Origin: Haloferax litoreum
Lineage (GTDB): Archaea > Halobacteriota > Halobacteria > Halobacteriales > Haloferacaceae
Length of the DNA: 64,000 nt
Assembly: GCF_009674605.1 (NCBI RefSeq)
Contig: NZ_WKJO01000001.1
Span: 2,914,001 to 2,978,000, forward strand
Reading direction: 5' to 3'
Both the position numbers and the translations under genes were made by a program. Shown here piece after piece: positions 60,827 to 64,000 of the stretch; position 1 is the stretch's first letter; each line of letters begins with the position of its first letter. The notes under the pieces are model-generated. The model saw only the letters and a program-made list of their open reading frames with translations, did no database searches and had not been told where the DNA came from.

Positions 60827-63013
60827 ATGGAGTTCGGCCTGCACTATCTCCCCCTCCTCGTCGCCATCGCCATCACGCTTCCCGTGGTGCTGTCGCCGGT
60901 GAGCAGGCGCGCTGACTTGGTGGTCTCGCAGGTCGCACTCCCAATCTTCGGCTTCTACGTCGCCAACGAGAACCCACGGCGCAGAGAGCAACGCCACCGA
61001 CTCCGCGCGGCGCACGTCGGTGTCACTCATCGTGTGTACGCCTCGCGGACCTTGCTCATGGCCGGAGTCTTCGGCGTCGCAGGGAGCATCTTCGGCGTCT
61101 ACGTCGCCGCCGCACTCCTCGAAACGCTCGCCGTCTCGTCAAAGACGGTGCAATCGACGCTCCCCGCTGCACTCCAGTTCCTCGGTGGCCTCGCGGGCAT
61201 CGAGGCCCTCTCGCTCGGTCAGTTGTTCTTCATCCTCCTGTTTTCGAGTGCGACCATCGGGACGGTGCTCGCCGTCGGCGTCTACTGGATTCGCTGGTAC
61301 TACCTCGTCGAGCGTGCGGACACGCGCTCTGCGGAAATCGAGGCGACACTCCCGCGGACAGTGGCGTTTACCTTCGCTCTCTCACGGTCCGGGATGCCGT
61401 TCCCGAAGGTGCTCCAGACACTCGCTCGCAACGAGGCAGTCTACGGTGAGGCGGCCCGAGAAGTTGGCGTCGCCGTCCGCGACATGGACGCGTTCGGGAC
61501 GGACGTCCTCACCGCGCTAAAGTCGATGGCGACGCGGACGCCGAGTCCGAACCTCGAAGAGTTCACGGCGAACCTCGCGAGCGTCCTCGGAAGCGGTCGA
61601 AACCTCTCGTCGTTCCTCCGCGAACAGTACGAGCGGTTTCAGGAGGAAGCAGAGGCCCAGCAGCAACAGTACCTCGAACTCCTCTCGACGCTCGCCGAGG
61701 TGTACGTCACCGTGCTCGTCGCGGGACCGTTGTTCTTCATCACGGTTCTCGTCGTCATCGGCCTCGTCCTCGCGGATACACTGTTCGTCATCCGTCTGCT
61801 CGGGTACGTCGCGATTCCGCTCGCCAGTTTCGGCTTCGTCGTCTACATCGACAGCATCACTCGCTCGCTTCGGGGAAGCGTCGTCGTCGACGACGACGTA
61901 CAGACGGCGGGCGACTCGATTCGGGCAATCGAGGGACGAACGGAGTCTGGCACGCGGCCTGCGACAGACGGTGGAGAAGTCGCAGACCGGTGGCAGGCGA
62001 ACCGCGAACGACTCGCCGCGTACGACCGGTTCGCCTGGCTTCGCCGGTGGGTCGACCAACCCATCAGTCAACTCGGGCGGAACCCGTTTGCGACGCTCGT
62101 CATCACGATTCCGCTCGGAATTCTCTGGGTCGCCCTTCAGTCGTCGCCGCCCGACATCTCGCTCGAACGACTCCTGTCGTCGCCACCGCCGATTCCGACT
62201 GTTGCACTCCCGGAGACGTCGGCAACCACCAAGATGATACTCGACGTGGTCGCCGCCGTCGACCAACACGTCGTCGAGGCGGGTATCGTCTCGCTGTTCG
62301 CCATCGCCTTCGTCTACGAGGCGCGGAAGCGCCGGGTTCGGGCCATCGAACAGGGCATGCCCGACTTTCTGGACAGACTCGCGAGCGTCAACGAAGCGGG
62401 CCTCACTATCGTTCAGAGCCTTCGACGCGTGTCCTCGTCCGACCTCGGCCCACTCGGTGACGAAGTCGAGCGAACCTGCCGCGACATCGACTGGGGGGCC
62501 GACGCACAGACGGCGCTCCGCCGGATGGACCGCCGCACGACGAGTCCGATGGTCTCGCGGTCGGTCACGCTCATCACCAACGCGATGAGTGCGAGCGGCG
62601 ACATCGCGCCGGTTCTCAGAATCGCGGCAAACGAGGCGCAGGACAGTCGCCGACTGGCCCGAGAACGAACTCAGGAGATGCTGACGTACCTCATCGTCAT
62701 CTACATCTCCTTCTTCGTGTTCCTCGGCATCGTCGTCGCCCTGACCGTCTCGTTCATCCCGGCGGTCGAACAGGCGACGTCCCAGGCGGCGGTCGGGTCC
62801 GGAGGCGTCGCAGGCGTCACCTCCGGGACGTTCTCTGGCCTGCGCGACGTGGACACGCAGGCCTACTCGGTGCTGTTCTACCACCTCTCTGTGATACAGG
62901 GCGTCTGCTCTGGCCTCATTGCAGGCCAACTGGGAGAAGGCGAAGTCGCCGACGGCATCAAACACGCGGGCGTCCTCCTGCTCATCACCTACGCCCTGTT
63001 CTCGTTTATCTGA
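60827..63013 (+). CDS. pilC: Type IV pilus membrane assembly protein, PilC family (two T2SSF domains)
   Basis: A 728-residue membrane protein. Two type II secretion F domains: first about 170-330 (FALSRSGMPFPKVLQTLARN, FLREQYERFQEEAEAQQQQY), second about 520-660 (FLDRLASVNEAGLTIVQSLR, NAMSASGDIAPVLRIAANEA). Nine or so hydrophobic spans. It is the platform for pilus assembly with PilB. Start ATG 60827 lies immediately after the pilB stop. No pilin or prepilin peptidase gene is in the window. Confidence 0.9.
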   Translation: MEFGLHYLPLLVAIAITLPVVLSPVSRRADLVVSQVALPIFGFYVANENPRRREQRHRLRAAHVGVTHRVYASRTLLMAGVFGVAGSIFGVYVAAALLETLAVSSKTVQSTLPAALQFLGGLAGIEALSLGQLFFILLFSSATIGTVLAVGVYWIRWYYLVERADTRSAEIEATLPRTVAFTFALSRSGMPFPKVLQTLARNEAVYGEAAREVGVAVRDMDAFGTDVLTALKSMATRTPSPNLEEFTANLASVLGSGRNLSSFLREQYERFQEEAEAQQQQYLELLSTLAEVYVTVLVAGPLFFITVLVVIGLVLADTLFVIRLLGYVAIPLASFGFVVYIDSITRSLRGSVVVDDDVQTAGDSIRAIEGRTESGTRPATDGGEVADRWQANRERLAAYDRFAWLRRWVDQPISQLGRNPFATLVITIPLGILWVALQSSPPDISLERLLSSPPPIPTVALPETSATTKMILDVVAAVDQHVVEAGIVSLFAIAFVYEARKRRVRAIEQGMPDFLDRLASVNEAGLTIVQSLRRVSSSDLGPLGDEVERTCRDIDWGADAQTALRRMDRRTTSPMVSRSVTLITNAMSASGDIAPVLRIAANEAQDSRRLARERTQEMLTYLIVIYISFFVFLGIVVALTVSFIPAVEQATSQAAVGSGGVAGVTSGTFSGLRDVDTQAYSVLFYHLSVIQGVCSGLIAGQLGEGEVADGIKHAGVLLLITYALFSFI

Positions 63014-63106
63014 GAGGTTGCTGCTGGCGTCGGGGGGTCGGTGACGACCCGTGTCGTGACCGACGCGACCCGTGGAGTCTTTGTCGCGGCACCGCCACGG
63101 GCCGAC

Positions 63107-63754
63107 ATGGACGACCCTCGAACCGCGGTCCGCGAAACCTACGACCGCATCGCGTCACACTTCGCGTCCACACGCGAGTATCCGTGGCCGGAAGTCGAAT
63201 CGTTCGTCACGGACGCGACGGCCGACGGGCCCGCCACGCGCGCTCTCGACCTCGGGTGCGGCAACGGCCGACACGTCGAACTCCTCTCGGGACACGCCGA
63301 CGACGTCGTCGGATTAGACGTGAGTCGTGGCCTGCTGGACGAGGCAACGACCAGAGCGACGGACCGAGGGTTCGACGCTGGACTCGTACAGGGCGACGCA
63401 TCCAGACTTCCGTTCGTCGACGACGCCTTCGACCTCGCCGTCTACGTGGCGACGCTCCACCACCTCACTCCTCGCGAGTCGCGCGTCGCGAGCCTCGACG
63501 AACTCGCTCGCGTCCTCGCGTCTGATGGTCGCGCCGTCGTCAGTGCGTGGAGTACGGCACACGACACCTTCGACAGAGAGGAGGGGTTCGACACGACGGT
63601 CGATTGGACGCTCCCCGGTGGCGAGACAGTGCCGCGGTTCTACCACATCTACTCGCCCGACGAATTCGACGCCGACCTCGCCGAAAGTTCGCTCACAGTC
63701 GTTGAATCGGAGATTTCGAGTGGGAACTGCTACGCTATCGTCAGCGGCGTGTGA
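63107..63754 (+). CDS. Trm9/ALKBH8-like SAM methyltransferase
   Basis: A 215-residue methyltransferase. The N-terminus (TYDRIASHFASTREYPWPEV) matches the N-terminal region of eukaryotic Trm9, which methylates the wobble-uridine side chain in tRNA. SAM motif I ALDLGCGNGRHVELL (about 47-61), motif II VVGLDVSRGLL, and AVYVATLHHLTPRESRVASL near residue 125 follow the same pattern. In eukaryotes the enzyme needs Trm112. Likely an archaeal tRNA-modifying member; substrate is inference. The ATG at 63107 starts the conserved block. Confidence 0.8.
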   Translation: MDDPRTAVRETYDRIASHFASTREYPWPEVESFVTDATADGPATRALDLGCGNGRHVELLSGHADDVVGLDVSRGLLDEATTRATDRGFDAGLVQGDASRLPFVDDAFDLAVYVATLHHLTPRESRVASLDELARVLASDGRAVVSAWSTAHDTFDREEGFDTTVDWTLPGGETVPRFYHIYSPDEFDADLAESSLTVVESEISSGNCYAIVSGV

Positions 63755-63865
63755 CGAACCGGAACGCTCTGCGGCAGGAGTGTGACACGGCGTGACATTT
63801 CGCGGCTGGATACTGTCCTCGCACAGGTGATGTGGGCTTAAGGCCAGTCAGACGTATCGACGTGT

Positions 63866-64000
63866 ATGACCAAGACCGACGAACGACAGGAGTACGAGGT
63901 GGTCGTCGTAGGCGGCGGCCCGGCAGGGTTGCAGACCGCACTCTACACGACGCGACTGGGGCACGACACCGCACTCGTGGACCGCGGCGGTGGCCGCGCC
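63866..64000 (+). CDS. N-terminal part of a FAD-dependent oxidoreductase (cut by window edge)
   Basis: Forty-five residues are visible. EVVVVGGGPAGLQTALYTTR (about 11-30) is the FAD-binding dinucleotide motif of NAD(P)/FAD oxidoreductases such as thioredoxin reductase. The 3' end lies beyond the window. A TATA-like CTTAAGG is about 25-30 bases upstream. Which branch it belongs to cannot be judged from this part. Confidence 0.7.
   Translation, partial: MTKTDERQEYEVVVVGGGPAGLQTALYTTRLGHDTALVDRGGGRA

Overview
The window is chromosomal DNA of a haloarchaeon. Coding regions are GC-rich with C or G at most third codon positions, and the predicted proteins are rich in Asp and Glu. Archaeal markers are present: transcription factor B, RNA polymerase subunit L, an archaeal HGPRTase-type enzyme, diphthine-ammonia ligase, archaeal-length PurL, and a GatA/GatC pair. 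Extracytoplasmic proteins carry twin-arginine lipoprotein signals. Many genes start about 25-30 bases after a TATA-like box, the layout of leaderless haloarchaeal transcripts. The style resembles Haloferax and relatives, but the species cannot be fixed from the sequence alone. I see no rRNA, tRNA, CRISPR array, insertion sequence or integrase.

Layout, left to right. (1) 0-7.5 kb: a cut-off unknown gene, two tandem CysD/PAPS-reductase-like PP-loop proteins, an ABC-2 permease without an ATPase, diphthine-ammonia ligase, a sugar-1-phosphate nucleotidyltransferase, a small HTH/zinc-ribbon regulator, a SRA-like/HNH endonuclease and a DJ-1/PfpI protein. (2) 7.6-14 kb: a complete minus-strand peptide-type ABC importer operon (binding protein, two permeases, two ATPases). 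(3) 14.2-16 kb: purine phosphoribosyltransferase, an unknown haloarchaeal protein apparently preceded by a coupled 22-codon ORF, and a winged-helix regulator. (4) 16.6-22.8 kb: a complete seven-gene Mrp cation/proton antiporter operon (A-G) with every junction overlapping. (5) 22.8-27.4 kb: CoaBC, a FAD oxidoreductase, a methyltransferase, an unknown protein and a SRPBCC protein.

(6) 27.5-36 kb: a potassium/solute transport island: TrkA-TrkH-TrkA, a convergent second TrkH, then an APC-family permease followed by a short RCK-domain protein. (7) 36-45 kb: a Tat lipoprotein, gatCA, tfb, NUDIX, an asparagine-synthase-like/PHP overlapping pair, a CBS protein and purL. (8) 45-58 kb: quinone oxidoreductase, a tiny His-rich membrane protein, two tandem GH13 alpha-glucosidases, a VOC protein, hisF, a DUF1684 protein, rpoL, two metallo-beta-lactamase-fold proteins flanking a membrane J-domain protein, and a DUF4097-like lipoprotein with seven NGS sequons. 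(9) 57-64 kb: a uracil-DNA-glycosylase-family protein, a DUF5793-like protein, a membrane protein, pilB-pilC, a Trm9-like methyltransferase and a cut-off FAD oxidoreductase.

Most of the content is core metabolism and ion homeostasis suited to a salt-in halophile: Mrp sodium extrusion, duplicated Trk potassium uptake, peptide import and maltodextrin hydrolysis. The best candidates for something less described are the APC permease plus RCK unit, the two CysD-like proteins without CysN, the SRA-HNH nuclease, the Ser/Arg-rich J-domain membrane protein, and the short coupled leader ORF at 15.4 kb.
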